A model generated the notes under the pieces. That model had not been told where the DNA came from. It did no database searches and saw only the letters and a program-made list of their open reading frames with translations. Of a DNA stretch of 64,000 nucleotides, positions 16,128 to 26,090 are shown piece after piece. Positions within the stretch are counted from its first letter, which is position 1. Each line of letters begins with the position of its first letter. Source of the DNA: Sphingomonas aurea (GTDB taxonomy: Bacteria > Pseudomonadota > Alphaproteobacteria > Sphingomonadales > Sphingomonadaceae); the NCBI RefSeq assembly GCF_030678875.1, contig NZ_JAUUDS010000003.1, positions 62,001 through 126,000 of the forward strand, in the 5' to 3' direction. The translations under genes and the position numbers were made by a program.

Positions 16128-18101
16128 ATGCTGCGTCTGCCGATCGTCCTTGCCGCCGCGCTGCTGGCGCAACCGCTGATGGCCGCCGAAACCGTGCCGC
16201 TGATCGAGCGGGCCAAGCTGTTCGGCAACCCGACCCGCACCGGTGGCCAGCTGTCGCCCGACGGCCGCTGGATCAGCTTCATCGCGCCCCGCGACGGCGT
16301 GCTGAACGTCTGGGTCGCGCCCGCCGCGACGCCCGATCAGGCCAAGCCGCTGACCGCCGAGAAGACGCGGCCGATCCGCCAGGCGTTCTGGGCACCCGAT
16401 TCCCGGTCGATCCTGTTCATCAACGACAAGGGCGGCGACGAGAATTTCCTGCTCTACGGCGTCGACATCGCCACCGCGACGCAGAAGGCGCTGACCCCGT
16501 TCGAGAAGACCCGGGTCGAGATCGTCGGCACCAGCGAGACGATGAAGGACCGGATCCTCGTCGGCGTCAACAACCGCGATCCGCGCTGGCACGACGTGTA
16601 CGAGCTGAACCTCGGCACAGGCGCGCTGACCAAGGTGATGGAGAATGACGGCTATGCCGGGTTCGTCGCCGACGATCAGCTGAAGCTGCGCCTGGCAGCC
16701 AAGGCGCGGCCCGACGGCGGCACCGATTACTACCGGATGACGGGCACGACCGTGGAGGCGAAGCCGGTCGTCCAGTTCGGGCTGGACGATTCGCTCACCA
16801 CCTCGCCGCTCGGCTTCACCGTCGACGGCAAGACGCTCTACTGGATGGACTCGCGCGGCCGCGACACCGCGGCGCTGATGGCGCAGGACGTCGGCACCGG
16901 GCAGATGCGCGTCATCGGCCAGAGCGACAAGGCCGATGTCGGCGGCGGCCTGTTCAACCCGCGAACGGGCCAGGTCGAGGCCTATGCGGTCAATTACCTG
17001 AAGAACGAATATGTACCTGTCGGCGACGCGGTGAAGGCCGACCTCGCCTTCCTGAAGAGCCAGAACAAGGGCCAGTTCGTCGTCGGATCGCGCACCGACG
17101 CCGACGACAAATGGATCGTGTCGTTCGATCCCGTCACCGCCCCCGCCTCGACCTGGGTCTATGACCGCAAAGCCAAATCGCTGAAGCAGCTCTATGTCAG
17201 CCGGCCCGAGCTGGCGGGCGCGCCGCTGGTGCCGATGCAGCCGGTCGAGATCAAGGCGCGCGACGGGCTGACCCTGGTCAGCTACCTGACCAAGCCGGCG
17301 GGCGCGACCGGGCCGGTGCCGATGGTACTGTTCGTCCATGGCGGCCCCTGGGCGCGCGACGGCTATGGCTATAACAGCTACCACCAGTGGCTGGCGAACC
17401 GCGGCTATGCGGTGCTGAGCGTCAATTATCGCGGCTCGACCGGGTTCGGGAAGGGCTTCACCTCGGCGGGCGACCTGCAATGGGGCCGCAAGATGCACGA
17501 CGACCTGCTCGACGCGGTCGACTGGGCGGTGAAGCAGGGCGTGACGGCCAGGGACAAGGTCGCGATCATGGGTGGCTCCTATGGCGGCTACGCGACGCTG
17601 GCGGGCCTCGCCTTCACCCCGGACACCTTCGCCTGCGGGGTCGACATTGTCGGCCCGTCGAACCTGATGACGCTTCTGAAGACGATCCCGCCTTATTGGG
17701 AGGCGGGAAAGCAGCAATTCTACAAGCGGATGGGCGACCCCACCACGACCGAGGGTCAGGCGCTGCTGAAGGAGCGCAGCCCGCTGTCGTTCGCCGACCG
17801 GATCAAGCGCCCGCTGCTGATCGGTCAGGGTGCCAACGATCCGCGCGTCAACGTCGCCGAGAGCGACCAGATCGTCACCGCGATGAAGGCGAAGAATATC
17901 CCCGTCACCTACATCGTCTTCCCGGACGAGGGCCACGGTTTCGCCCGCCCGGTCAACAACATCGCGTTCAATGCGGTGGCCGAGAACTTCCTCGCGCCCT
18001 GCCTGGGTGGCCGCGCAGAGCCGATCGGCACCGCGCTGCAGGGCTCGACCGCGGAGGTGCGCGAGGGCGCGGCCAACGTGCCGGGACTGGCCGCGAAATA
18101 A
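16128..18101 (+). CDS. S9 family prolyl oligopeptidase, exported
   Basis: 657 residues with a cleavable signal peptide (RLPIVLAAALLAQPLMAAE). A beta-propeller region of about 370 residues is followed by an alpha/beta-hydrolase domain. The catalytic triad is visible: Ser484 in GGSYGGYATLAG, Asp571 in GANDPRVNVAES and His603 in DEGHGFARP. It should act in the periplasm on proline-containing or short peptides, as in the acylaminoacyl/dipeptidyl peptidase branch. A GGGGGG run 12 bases upstream serves as RBS. The cyclophilin gene follows on the same strand. Confidence 0.92.
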   Translation: MLRLPIVLAAALLAQPLMAAETVPLIERAKLFGNPTRTGGQLSPDGRWISFIAPRDGVLNVWVAPAATPDQAKPLTAEKTRPIRQAFWAPDSRSILFINDKGGDENFLLYGVDIATATQKALTPFEKTRVEIVGTSETMKDRILVGVNNRDPRWHDVYELNLGTGALTKVMENDGYAGFVADDQLKLRLAAKARPDGGTDYYRMTGTTVEAKPVVQFGLDDSLTTSPLGFTVDGKTLYWMDSRGRDTAALMAQDVGTGQMRVIGQSDKADVGGGLFNPRTGQVEAYAVNYLKNEYVPVGDAVKADLAFLKSQNKGQFVVGSRTDADDKWIVSFDPVTAPASTWVYDRKAKSLKQLYVSRPELAGAPLVPMQPVEIKARDGLTLVSYLTKPAGATGPVPMVLFVHGGPWARDGYGYNSYHQWLANRGYAVLSVNYRGSTGFGKGFTSAGDLQWGRKMHDDLLDAVDWAVKQGVTARDKVAIMGGSYGGYATLAGLAFTPDTFACGVDIVGPSNLMTLLKTIPPYWEAGKQQFYKRMGDPTTTEGQALLKERSPLSFADRIKRPLLIGQGANDPRVNVAESDQIVTAMKAKNIPVTYIVFPDEGHGFARPVNNIAFNAVAENFLAPCLGGRAEPIGTALQGSTAEVREGAANVPGLAAK

Positions 18102-18208
18102 CGGGCGCCCGCCGCCTCGGCCACTGTGCCCAGGCGGCGGAACGTTCAGTTTGGCGCAAGCCGGGATTTGCTCTACAGCGCCGCGCATCCCCCCGAGAGT
18201 GGAACTCC

Positions 18209-18924
<716 letters not shown>

Positions 18925-18928
<4 letters not shown>

Positions 18929-19950
18929 GGGTCGACCTGTTCGACTTCGCGCTGCCGCCGGAGCGGATCGCCCTTCACCCTGCCGCGCCGCGTGACGCCG
19001 CGCGGATGCTGGTGCTGGATGGCGTCGGCATGCACGACCGCGCGGTGCGCGACCTGCCCGCCTGCCTGCGCGCCGGCGACTGCCTGGTCTTCAACGACAC
19101 CCGCGTCATCCCCGCCCAGCTGGAGGGACGCCGTGGGGAGGCGCGGATCGGCGCCACCCTGCACAAGCGGGAAGGGCCGCGCCGCTGGCGCGCGTTCGTG
19201 CGCGGCGCCAAGCGGCTGCGCGACGGCGACACGATCGATTTCGGCGCAGGCGTGCTCGCCACCAGCACCGCGCGCGGCGAGGATGGCAGCTGGGCCCTCG
19301 ACTTCGCCGGCGACGAGCCGGTCGAGCTGCTGCTGGAGCGTGCCGGCCGCATGCCCCTGCCCCCCTATATCGCCCAGAAGCGCGGTATCGAGGCGCGCGA
19401 CGCCGACGATTACCAGACGATGTTCGCGAACGAGCCCGGCGCCGTCGCCGCGCCGACGGCGGCGCTGCACTTCACGCCTGCGCTGATGGCAGCGCTGGCG
19501 GCGGCGGGGATCGCGCACGAGACGCTGACGCTCCATGTCGGCGCGGGCACCTTCCTGCCGGTGAAGGCCGACGACACCGTCGATCACCGCATGCACGCCG
19601 AATGGGGCCGGATCGACGCCGCCACCGCCGATCGACTGAACGCCGTCCGCGCCCGCGGCGGTCGGGTGATCGCGGTCGGCACCACCTCGCTCCGCCTGCT
19701 CGAGAGTGCGACCGCCGAGGATCGCCGAATCGCCCCGTTCGAGGGCGACACCGCGATCTTCATTACCCCCGGCTACCGCTTCCGCGCGATCGACGGGCTC
19801 CTCACCAACTTCCACCTGCCGCGATCGACATTGTTCATGCTGGTATCGGCGCTGATGGGGGTGGAGCGGATGCAGGCAGCCTATGCCCATGCGATCGAGA
19901 GCGAGTACCGCTTCTACTCATACGGCGACGCCTCGCTCCTGCTTCCCTAG
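18925..19950 (+). CDS. queA: S-adenosylmethionine:tRNA ribosyltransferase-isomerase
   Basis: Converts preQ1 at the tRNA wobble base to epoxyqueuosine, using the ribosyl group of SAM. 341 residues of the usual layout: [79 protein letters not shown], and [17 protein letters not shown] near the end. It starts with TTG inside the cyclophilin stop (TTGA), implying coupling. Another queuosine gene, queF, lies at 44416-44871; tgt is not adjacent. Confidence 0.96.
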
Positions 19951-20245
19951 GTTCAGGACTCTGCGGCAGCGTCGGGGAACAATGGCGGCAGCGCGAGTGA
20001 CCGTGGAAGAGATGGCGTCGTGAAGCGACGGCCCTTTTGGCACGTCGCCCGACTGGATGGAGCTTGCCGTGGCCACGGAAAAGAGCGGCTACAAGTGCTC
20101 CATCTGCTCGTCCGCTAACCAGTACGAGCCGCTCATAACCACTACATTGATGGCGCGTGCATCGGATATAGGTTCGACGGCGAGCAGGAAATCCTGCCGA
20201 TGCCACCACCGACCCCGCTGGACCCCGTAGATTGTCTTGGTGAAA
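19951..20245. other. Gap between queA and tRNA-Pro; possible decayed reading frame
   Basis: About 295 bases with no gene I can support. One plus-strand frame gives a protein-like stretch (AHNHYIDGACIGYRFDGEQE, then [14 protein letters not shown]), but it is cut by a TAA at about 20116-20118. Another short ATG frame at 20060 reads KSGYKCSICSSANQYEPL before losing coherence. These may be remnants of a small gene or chance. No clear terminator for queA is seen. Confidence 0.25.
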
Positions 20246-20322
20246 TGGTCGGGGCGACAGGATTCGAACCTGCGACCCCCACACCCCCAGTGTGATGCGC
20301 TACCAGGCTGCGCTACGCCCCG
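20246..20322 (-). tRNA. tRNA-Pro (anticodon GGG)
   Basis: Read on the minus strand, the acceptor stem CGGGGCG pairs perfectly with CGCCCCG. The D-arm, the anticodon stem CACAC/GTGTG around the loop TGGGGGT, and the T-arm with GGTTCGAATCC all fold. The middle of the loop gives GGG, which reads proline codons CCC and CCU. Discriminator A is followed by an encoded CCA (20248-20246). The gene is isolated, convergent with queA and divergent from yajC. Confidence 0.95.
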
Positions 20323-20510
20323 ACCGAGGGCAGCCGCGCTTGCGACCACCCGAGCGGGGGCCTCTACGCGCCGGGCCCGATCGATGCAAGGCGGTTGTTC
20401 CGGCCATTGCGGCGGTCCGGCACATTCCGTTGCCATGCCGCCTGTCCGGTGGTAGCGGGCGCGCTTCGTGCGCGGTGGCTGTCCCCGCGCCCCAGCCATA
20501 AACGGGACCG

Positions 20511-20849
20511 ATGTTCATTTCACCAGCATACGCCCAGGCCGCGGGCGGCGCCGCCGAAGCAGGGGGCCTCGGCTCGTTCCTCGGCCTCGCGCCGCTCCTC
20601 CTCGTCTTCGTCGTTTTCTATTTCCTGATGATCCGTCCGCAGCAGCGCCGGATGAAGGCGCTGCAGGAATCGGTCGCCGCGGTGAAGAAGAACGACACCG
20701 TCGTCACCGCCGGCGGCCTCGTCGGCAAGGTGACCCGGGTCGAGGACGCCCATGTCGAGGTGGAGATCGCGCCGACCGTGCGCGTCCGCGTCGTCAAGGC
20801 GACCCTGGCCGAGGTGGTCAGCCCCAACACGAAGCCGGCGAACGACTGA
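20511..20849 (+). CDS. yajC: Preprotein translocase subunit YajC
   Basis: 112 residues. An N-terminal region FISPAYAQAAGG leads into one membrane helix (LGLAPLLLVFVVFYFLMIRP) and the hallmark RPQQRRMKALQESVAAVKK, followed by a basic cytoplasmic domain (VVTAGGLVGKVTRVEDAHVE). YajC binds SecDF and assists the SecYEG channel in the inner membrane. It is the first gene of yajC-secD-secF; the stop overlaps the secD ATG by one base. Confidence 0.95.
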   Translation: MFISPAYAQAAGGAAEAGGLGSFLGLAPLLLVFVVFYFLMIRPQQRRMKALQESVAAVKKNDTVVTAGGLVGKVTRVEDAHVEVEIAPTVRVRVVKATLAEVVSPNTKPAND

Positions 20850-22450
20850 TGCTCGACTTTCCACGCTGGAAAGTGTGGTCGATCATCGCCGCGTTGACGG
20901 TGCTGGTCGCACTCGCGATCCCCAGTTTCCTGCCCGAGCGGGTGACCGCCGGCGCCGGGTTCCGCGTGCCGCGGATCAACCTGGGCCTCGACCTCGCCGG
21001 CGGCAGCTATCTGATGCTGGAGGCGGACACCGCCGATCTCGCCGCCACGCGGCTGGAGACGATGCGTGACCAGGTCGCGACCGAGATGCGTCGCGGCACG
21101 CCCAAGATCGCGATCGGCGATATCTCAACCCGTGACGGGCAGCTGTCGTTCATGCTGCGCGATCCGTCGCAGGTCGATGCCGCGCGCGAGCGGCTGCTGA
21201 CCATCACCGGCGGCGGCGCCGGGATGAGTGGGCAGCGCGTCTGGGACATCAACGTCGTCGATTCCAGCCGCTTCGTGCTGAAGCCGACCCAGGCCGGCCT
21301 TGCCCAGGCGATCGACACCGCGATGGGCGACGCGACTGAGGTCGTGCGCCGCCGCATCGACGAGCTGGGCACGCGAGAGCCGACGATCATCCGCCAGGGC
21401 AGCGACCGCATCGTCGTGCAGGTCCCCGGCCTCCAGAACCCGCAGGCGCTGAAGGACCTGCTCGGCAAGACCGCGCGCCTGGAGTTCAAGCTGGTCGACG
21501 AGACCGCGACGCCGCAGCAGCTCGCGCAGCGCCAGGCGCCTCCGGGCAGCCAGGTCCTGCCCTATCCGGGCAATCCGCTGGGCCAGCCGGTGATCGCGGT
21601 GAAGCGCTCCGCGATCATCTCGGGCGACCAGCTGATCGACGCGCAGCAGACCTTCGATCCGCAGAACAACCAGCCGCAGGTGGCGATCACCTTCGACGGG
21701 GCGGGTGGCCGCCGCTTCGCGCGGGTGACGCAGGATAATACCGGCAAGCCCTTCGCGATCATCCTCGACAATCAGGTAATCTCGGCACCCAACATCAACG
21801 AGCCGATCCTGGGCGGCCGCGCGCAGATCTCGGGCAACTTCACCGTCGAATCGGCCAACCAGCTGGCGATCGCGCTCCGCTCGGGCAAGTTGCCCGTCGC
21901 GCTGAAGGTGGTAGAGGAATCGACCGTCGGCCCCGAACTCGGCGCCGATTCGATCCGTGCCGGCATCATGGCTTCCGCGATCGCGGTGGCGCTGGTGGTG
22001 GCGTTCATGCTGGTCACCTATGGCCGGTTCGGCGTCTATGCGAACCTCGCCGTCGTCATCAACGTGTTCGTCATCCTGGGCGTCCTCGCGCTTCTCAACG
22101 GCACGCTGACACTGCCCGGCATCGCCGGTTTCGTGCTGACGATCGGCACCGCGGTCGACGCCAACGTCCTCATCAACGAGCGTATCCGCGAGGAGCGGCG
22201 GCGCGGGCGCAGCGTCGTCCAGGCGGTCGAGCTGGGGTACAAGGAAGCCAGCCGGACGATTTTCGAGGCGAACGTGACCCACGCGATCTCGGGCCTCATC
22301 ATGCTGGTGCTGGGCTCTGGCCCGGTGAAGGGCTTCGCGGTCGTGCTGCTGATCGGCATCGCCACCTCGGTGTTCACCGCCGTCACCTTCACCCGGATGC
22401 TGGTCGCGCTGTGGATCCGCCGCAACAAGCCCAAGACGATCAACATATGA
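20849..22450 (+). CDS. secD: Protein translocase subunit SecD
   Basis: 533 residues. The N-terminal helix (VWSIIAALTVLVALAIPSFL) precedes the periplasmic P1 domain with GLDLAGGSYLMLEAD. Five more helices form the C-terminal half with GFVLTIGTAVDANVLINERI, the conserved D-A-N-V-L motif of the proton-relay RND family, and RTIFEANVTHAISGLIMLV. With SecF it uses the proton gradient to pull exported proteins through SecYEG. ATG overlaps the yajC stop (TGATG), so translation is coupled. Confidence 0.96.
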   Translation: MLDFPRWKVWSIIAALTVLVALAIPSFLPERVTAGAGFRVPRINLGLDLAGGSYLMLEADTADLAATRLETMRDQVATEMRRGTPKIAIGDISTRDGQLSFMLRDPSQVDAARERLLTITGGGAGMSGQRVWDINVVDSSRFVLKPTQAGLAQAIDTAMGDATEVVRRRIDELGTREPTIIRQGSDRIVVQVPGLQNPQALKDLLGKTARLEFKLVDETATPQQLAQRQAPPGSQVLPYPGNPLGQPVIAVKRSAIISGDQLIDAQQTFDPQNNQPQVAITFDGAGGRRFARVTQDNTGKPFAIILDNQVISAPNINEPILGGRAQISGNFTVESANQLAIALRSGKLPVALKVVEESTVGPELGADSIRAGIMASAIAVALVVAFMLVTYGRFGVYANLAVVINVFVILGVLALLNGTLTLPGIAGFVLTIGTAVDANVLINERIREERRRGRSVVQAVELGYKEASRTIFEANVTHAISGLIMLVLGSGPVKGFAVVLLIGIATSVFTAVTFTRMLVALWIRRNKPKTINI

Positions 22451-22463
22451 TCGGGGACCTGTC

Positions 22464-23450
22464 ATGAAACTCCTGAAACTCGTCCCCGATAACACGAATA
22501 TCGACTTCGTCCGCCTGCGCGGCTGGGCCTTCGGGCTGACCCTTGCGCTGTCGCTGATCGCAGTCGGACTGGTGTTCGCGCGCGGGCTGAACCTGGGCGT
22601 CGACTTCACCGGCGGCCTGTCGATCGAGGAAAAGTTCGACCGCCCGCCCTCGCTCGACCGCGTCCGCGAGGTCGTCGATACGCAGGGTGTCGGGCAGGCC
22701 GCACTCCAGCAGTCGAGCGACGGGCGCACCGTCACCATCCGCCTGCCGGTTCAGGAAAGCGCCGACGAGGGCGCGACCAACGCCGTCGTGCGCAAGGTGC
22801 AGACCGCGATCGCGGCGGAGTTCCCCGGCGCCACCTTCAGCCGCTACGCAACCGTCGGCAGCAAGGTGTCGGGCGAGCTGATCCAGAACGGCGTCCTCGC
22901 CGTCGTGCTCGCGGTGATCGGCATTGGGCTGTTCGCAATCTTCCGGTTCGAGTGGCAGTTCGGCATCTCGACCATCGTCGCCATCGTCCACGACCTGCTG
23001 ATGACGATCGGCTTTTTCGCGTTGATGCGCGACACGTTCGAGTTCGATCTGAACACCGTCGCCGCGGTGCTGACCATCATCGGCTATTCGATCAACGACA
23101 AGATCGTCATCGACGACCGCATCCGCGAGAATATGCGCCGCTATCGCAAGATGGAGATGCGCGACATCATCAACCTGTCGGTCAATGAGACGCTGCCGCG
23201 CACGGTCATGACCTCGGTCACGATCCTGCTGGCGCTCGGCGCGCTGCTGCTGCTCGGCGGCCATGTGCTGCGCGGCTTCACCGCGGCGATGATCCTGGGC
23301 ATCATCGTCGGCACCTACTCGTCGATCTACGTCTCCTCCTCGCTCCTCATCGCGCTCGGCCTGCGCGCCGAGCCGAACCGCGAGAAGCCGGGCACGACCG
23401 ACAAGACCCGCCGCTCCGATGCCGAGCGCATCGCGCCGCGCGAGAGCTGA
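22464..23450 (+). CDS. secF: Protein translocase subunit SecF
   Basis: 328 residues. LGVDFTGGLSIEEKF after the first helix is the SecF signature. The later helices have ISTIVAIVHDLLMTIGFFAL and VLTIIGYSINDKIVIDDRIRE, the latter standing for the D-K-I/V motif in transmembrane segment 4. Then LPRTVMTSVTILLALGALLL and GIIVGTYSSIYVSSSLLIAL. It follows secD by 13 bases and pairs with it in the SecDF complex. Confidence 0.96.
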   Translation: MKLLKLVPDNTNIDFVRLRGWAFGLTLALSLIAVGLVFARGLNLGVDFTGGLSIEEKFDRPPSLDRVREVVDTQGVGQAALQQSSDGRTVTIRLPVQESADEGATNAVVRKVQTAIAAEFPGATFSRYATVGSKVSGELIQNGVLAVVLAVIGIGLFAIFRFEWQFGISTIVAIVHDLLMTIGFFALMRDTFEFDLNTVAAVLTIIGYSINDKIVIDDRIRENMRRYRKMEMRDIINLSVNETLPRTVMTSVTILLALGALLLLGGHVLRGFTAAMILGIIVGTYSSIYVSSSLLIALGLRAEPNREKPGTTDKTRRSDAERIAPRES

Positions 23451-23459
23451 GGCCGGTCC

Positions 23460-23834
23460 ATGCGGATGCAGCGTGGCCAGCCGGTCGACGGCCCGCTGAT
23501 CCGCGGTTTCGCGGGCAACGCCTTTCGCCTGGACGACGTCACGGTTGCGCCCGCGTTGCTGCTGACGATCAGCCAGGCGCTCGACTGGACCCCGCCCCCG
23601 GTCACCGCCCTGACCGTCGAGGCGCTGGAGCCGGCGCTGACCCCCACACCGGAGTTCATCCTGATCGGCACCGGCGCCACCCTCGTCCGGCCTCCCCAAT
23701 CGCTGGTTCGTGCCCTCGACGCGCGCGGCATCGGCCTGGAGGCGATGGACAGCCGCGCCGCCGCCCGCGCCTGGGGCGTACTGCGCGACGAGGGGCGGCA
23801 GGTGGCAGCGGCGCTCTACCCGCTCGACGCCTGA
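23460..23834 (+). CDS. Mth938-like domain protein (DUF498)
   Basis: 124 residues. LIRGFAGNAFRLDDVTVAPA, then FILIGTGATLVRPPQSLVRA, and GIGLEAMDSRAAARAWGVLR define the Mth938/NDUFAF3-like fold. Bacterial members are of unknown function; the human homologue assists respiratory complex I assembly. It sits 9 bases after secF, a conserved alphaproteobacterial position, and probably ends that operon. A small hairpin GTCCCG-ACA-CGGGAC follows the stop at 23837-23851. Confidence 0.85.
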   Translation: MRMQRGQPVDGPLIRGFAGNAFRLDDVTVAPALLLTISQALDWTPPPVTALTVEALEPALTPTPEFILIGTGATLVRPPQSLVRALDARGIGLEAMDSRAAARAWGVLRDEGRQVAAALYPLDA

Positions 23835-23959
23835 CCGTCCCGACACGGGACACATGCCGGCGGATGGCGCCGCTCTTGTCCCGCATCACCCGTTTGCGTG
23901 AAGGCGACTTGTCTCCGACCCTTTAATCGTGCTCCGACAGGGAACGACAGGGGTCAACG

Positions 23960-24997
23960 ATGAAACGCGCCGGCATTACGCTCGCCACCACCATGGCTCT
24001 CTTCGGCAGCATCGCCGGCGCACAGGCCCAGACCGGGCCGTCCGGCTCGGCGCAGCGATCGACCTATCGCAGTTGCGCCGGGATAGCCGCCACGGATAGC
24101 TGCGAAGGGTCCGACGTCGATCCTCGCCAGGCCATACTGCAGGACGTCTATGCCGGTGGCATCGGCAACTTCACCTCCGCCAATCTCGACATTGACCGTC
24201 CCGGCACCGACAATGATGCGTATGCACGCAGCAGCGTCAGCCTCGGCGCGCTGTCGCTCCCCCAGATCCGTGCGGAGACGAGGGCGGGTGCCGACGACCG
24301 AATGAATATCAACGCGTTCGGCTTCCAGACCTTCACCTGGACCGGAACGGAGGCGACGCAGTTCGCCCTGTCCGCCACCCTTCACATCGTCGACAGCAGC
24401 GTCAGCCAGCCCGACTATATCCGCACCCGCGCCGATGGCGACACCGAATATGCCCCGGGCTCGTGGCTGCCGGGCGGAGCTGCCTTCACCAGCTATGTCG
24501 GCATCTGGGATCCGTCGATCCTCAGCGGGCTGAACACGGCCGAGGAGCTGTTCGGCAAGCTGTTCCTGGCCCGCTGCCGCACGGCGGGCGTGCTGGCGAT
24601 CGCATCGCTGGGGGGCAACACACCAGCGGGCAATCTGCGCGGCGGCGAGTCGTCCAGCACGATCACGACCAGCGGCTGCTCGAACGGTCTGCCCAATGCG
24701 GGAACCATCACGCTTCAGCCGGGCCAGCAGATCCTGACCGTCGCCGCGCTCCAGTTGCCGGTCAACCGCGGCGGGTTCGCGGACGCCACGCACACCTTCA
24801 CCACCATGCTCGACCCCACTCTGCCGGAATCGGTCCGGGCGAACCTGATCGAGAAGCTGGTGCCCAGTATCGCCGCCGTGCCTGAGCCAAAGTCGTGGAT
24901 GTTGATGATCGCCGGCTTCGGCCTGATCGGCGGAATGTTGCGCCGGCGTCGTGCGACGCTGCGGACGACGGTCGGACCAGCGGCCTGTCGCATCTGA
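23960..24997 (+). CDS. PEPxxWA-CTERM sorting-signal protein, exported
   Basis: 345 residues with a signal peptide (TLATTMALFGSIAGAQAQ) and a C-terminal anchor: VPEPKSW, then the hydrophobic LMIAGFGLIGGM and the RRRR cluster. This is the PEPxxWA-CTERM pattern seen in sphingomonads, though the fourth-to-last motif residue is followed by Met rather than Ala. The middle is beta-rich with DYIRTRADGDTEYAPGSW and no domain I recognise. Four cysteines lie in the mature part near the N-terminus and centre. Exosortase processing is expected; no exosortase gene is in the window. Confidence 0.8.
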   Translation: MKRAGITLATTMALFGSIAGAQAQTGPSGSAQRSTYRSCAGIAATDSCEGSDVDPRQAILQDVYAGGIGNFTSANLDIDRPGTDNDAYARSSVSLGALSLPQIRAETRAGADDRMNINAFGFQTFTWTGTEATQFALSATLHIVDSSVSQPDYIRTRADGDTEYAPGSWLPGGAAFTSYVGIWDPSILSGLNTAEELFGKLFLARCRTAGVLAIASLGGNTPAGNLRGGESSSTITTSGCSNGLPNAGTITLQPGQQILTVAALQLPVNRGGFADATHTFTTMLDPTLPESVRANLIEKLVPSIAAVPEPKSWMLMIAGFGLIGGMLRRRRATLRTTVGPAACRI

Positions 24998-25117
24998 TAA
25001 CGCGGTGCGTTTGACGGACCGCGCGATGTCCTACACGCGCGGCGGCCTGCTATATGTTCCGCCATGCAACCACCCGTCCGCGCCCTTCGTCCGCTGATCG
25101 GGACGACGGACGGCGGC

Positions 25118-25156
25118 GAAACCGGACACACAAGGGGGGACGTAGTGTCCGGTTCC
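25118..25156. other. Inverted repeat between convergent genes
   Basis: Arms GAAACCGGACAC (25118-25129) and GTGTCCGGTTCC (25145-25156) pair with one mismatch, ten bases perfectly, around a 15-base G-rich loop. It lies between the ends of the PEP-CTERM gene and manA. There is no T-run on either side, so it would be a strong hairpin but not a classical terminator. It may protect 3' ends or be a single copy of a dispersed palindrome. Confidence 0.4.
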
Positions 25157-25174
25157 GATGCGACGGGCCGATAT

Positions 25175-26002
25175 TCAGATCCGCTTGGTGCCCGGATAGG
25201 CGAGCAGATAGTCCGCGTCGGCGCTCGTCGTGATCGTCTCGCTGCCGGTCACCGTCGCGCACTCGCCGGCCTTGAACGCCACGCCCGCGACCTCGCCCGT
25301 GCCGGCGATCGGCACGATCCACGCGGTCAGCCCGTCTGGGAGCGCAACCCGGTGCTCCGCGCCGCCCTTCCACCGTTCCAGCACGAACTTCGGCCCTTCG
25401 ACCAGCACCGTGCGATGCTCGTCGACCGGCCCCGGCGACTGGATCGGCCGATACGGGTCGAGGTGCGCGACCGCGACTCCGTCGTCCAGGTGCAGCTCGC
25501 GCGGGCGGCCGTAATCGTACAGGCGATAGGTCGTCTCGCTGTTCTGCTGCACCTCGATCAGCGTCAGCCCCGCGCCGATCGCGTGGATCGTGCCCGACGG
25601 CGCATAATAAAAGTCGCCCGCCCTCACCGGCACCCAGTCCAGCTTGTCCTCGATCGATCCGTCGAGCGCCGCGGCGCGCAAAGCGTCAGCATTGATGTGC
25701 TGCTTCGGTCCCAGCGCGATCGTCGAGTCGGGGGCAGCGGCCAGGATCGTCCAGCATTCGTCCTTGCCGCGCGGCAGGCCGCGCTTGTGCGCTTGCTCGT
25801 CGTCGGGATGCACCTGCACCGACAGCTTCTCGCCGGTGAACAGATATTTGATGAGCAGGTCCGGCGTCGAATCACCCGGCTCCTGAAACCAGACCTCGCC
25901 GACCGGCTCGCCACCCTCCGCGACGTCGTCGAACCCGGGAAACAGATCGCGGCGCCCCCACGGCTTCTCGACGCGGTGGGTGTGAAGCAGGGTGGCGGGC
26001 AT
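25175..26002 (-). CDS. manA: Class I mannose-6-phosphate isomerase
   Basis: 275 residues, the short cupin-type isomerase. Zinc and active-site features are seen in LSVQVHPDDEQAHKRGLPRG, KDECWTILAAA and YYAPSGTIHAIGAGLTLIEV, plus SETTYRLYDYGR. It interconverts fructose-6-phosphate and mannose-6-phosphate, the entry to GDP-mannose and surface polysaccharides. It is divergent from bamD with 88 bases between the starts, and convergent with the PEP-CTERM gene. Mannose supply may matter to the GH130/glycosyltransferase pair at 40.6-44.2 kb, but that link is inference. Confidence 0.9.
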   Translation of the reverse strand: MPATLLHTHRVEKPWGRRDLFPGFDDVAEGGEPVGEVWFQEPGDSTPDLLIKYLFTGEKLSVQVHPDDEQAHKRGLPRGKDECWTILAAAPDSTIALGPKQHINADALRAAALDGSIEDKLDWVPVRAGDFYYAPSGTIHAIGAGLTLIEVQQNSETTYRLYDYGRPRELHLDDGVAVAHLDPYRPIQSPGPVDEHRTVLVEGPKFVLERWKGGAEHRVALPDGLTAWIVPIAGTGEVAGVAFKAGECATVTGSETITTSADADYLLAYPGTKRI

Positions 26003-26090
26003 GGTCGGTCCTCAAGCGAAAGGGGATGGCCTGTAACGCGCGCCCTAGCCTATTGTTCGGGGGTTGTCCGCTGGGCTAAGGCGATCCTCG

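Noticed and set aside
25064..25174. ATG-initiated plus-strand frame after the PEP-CTERM gene
   Set aside because: It continues into the antisense of manA without motifs; the interval is better described by the inverted repeat.
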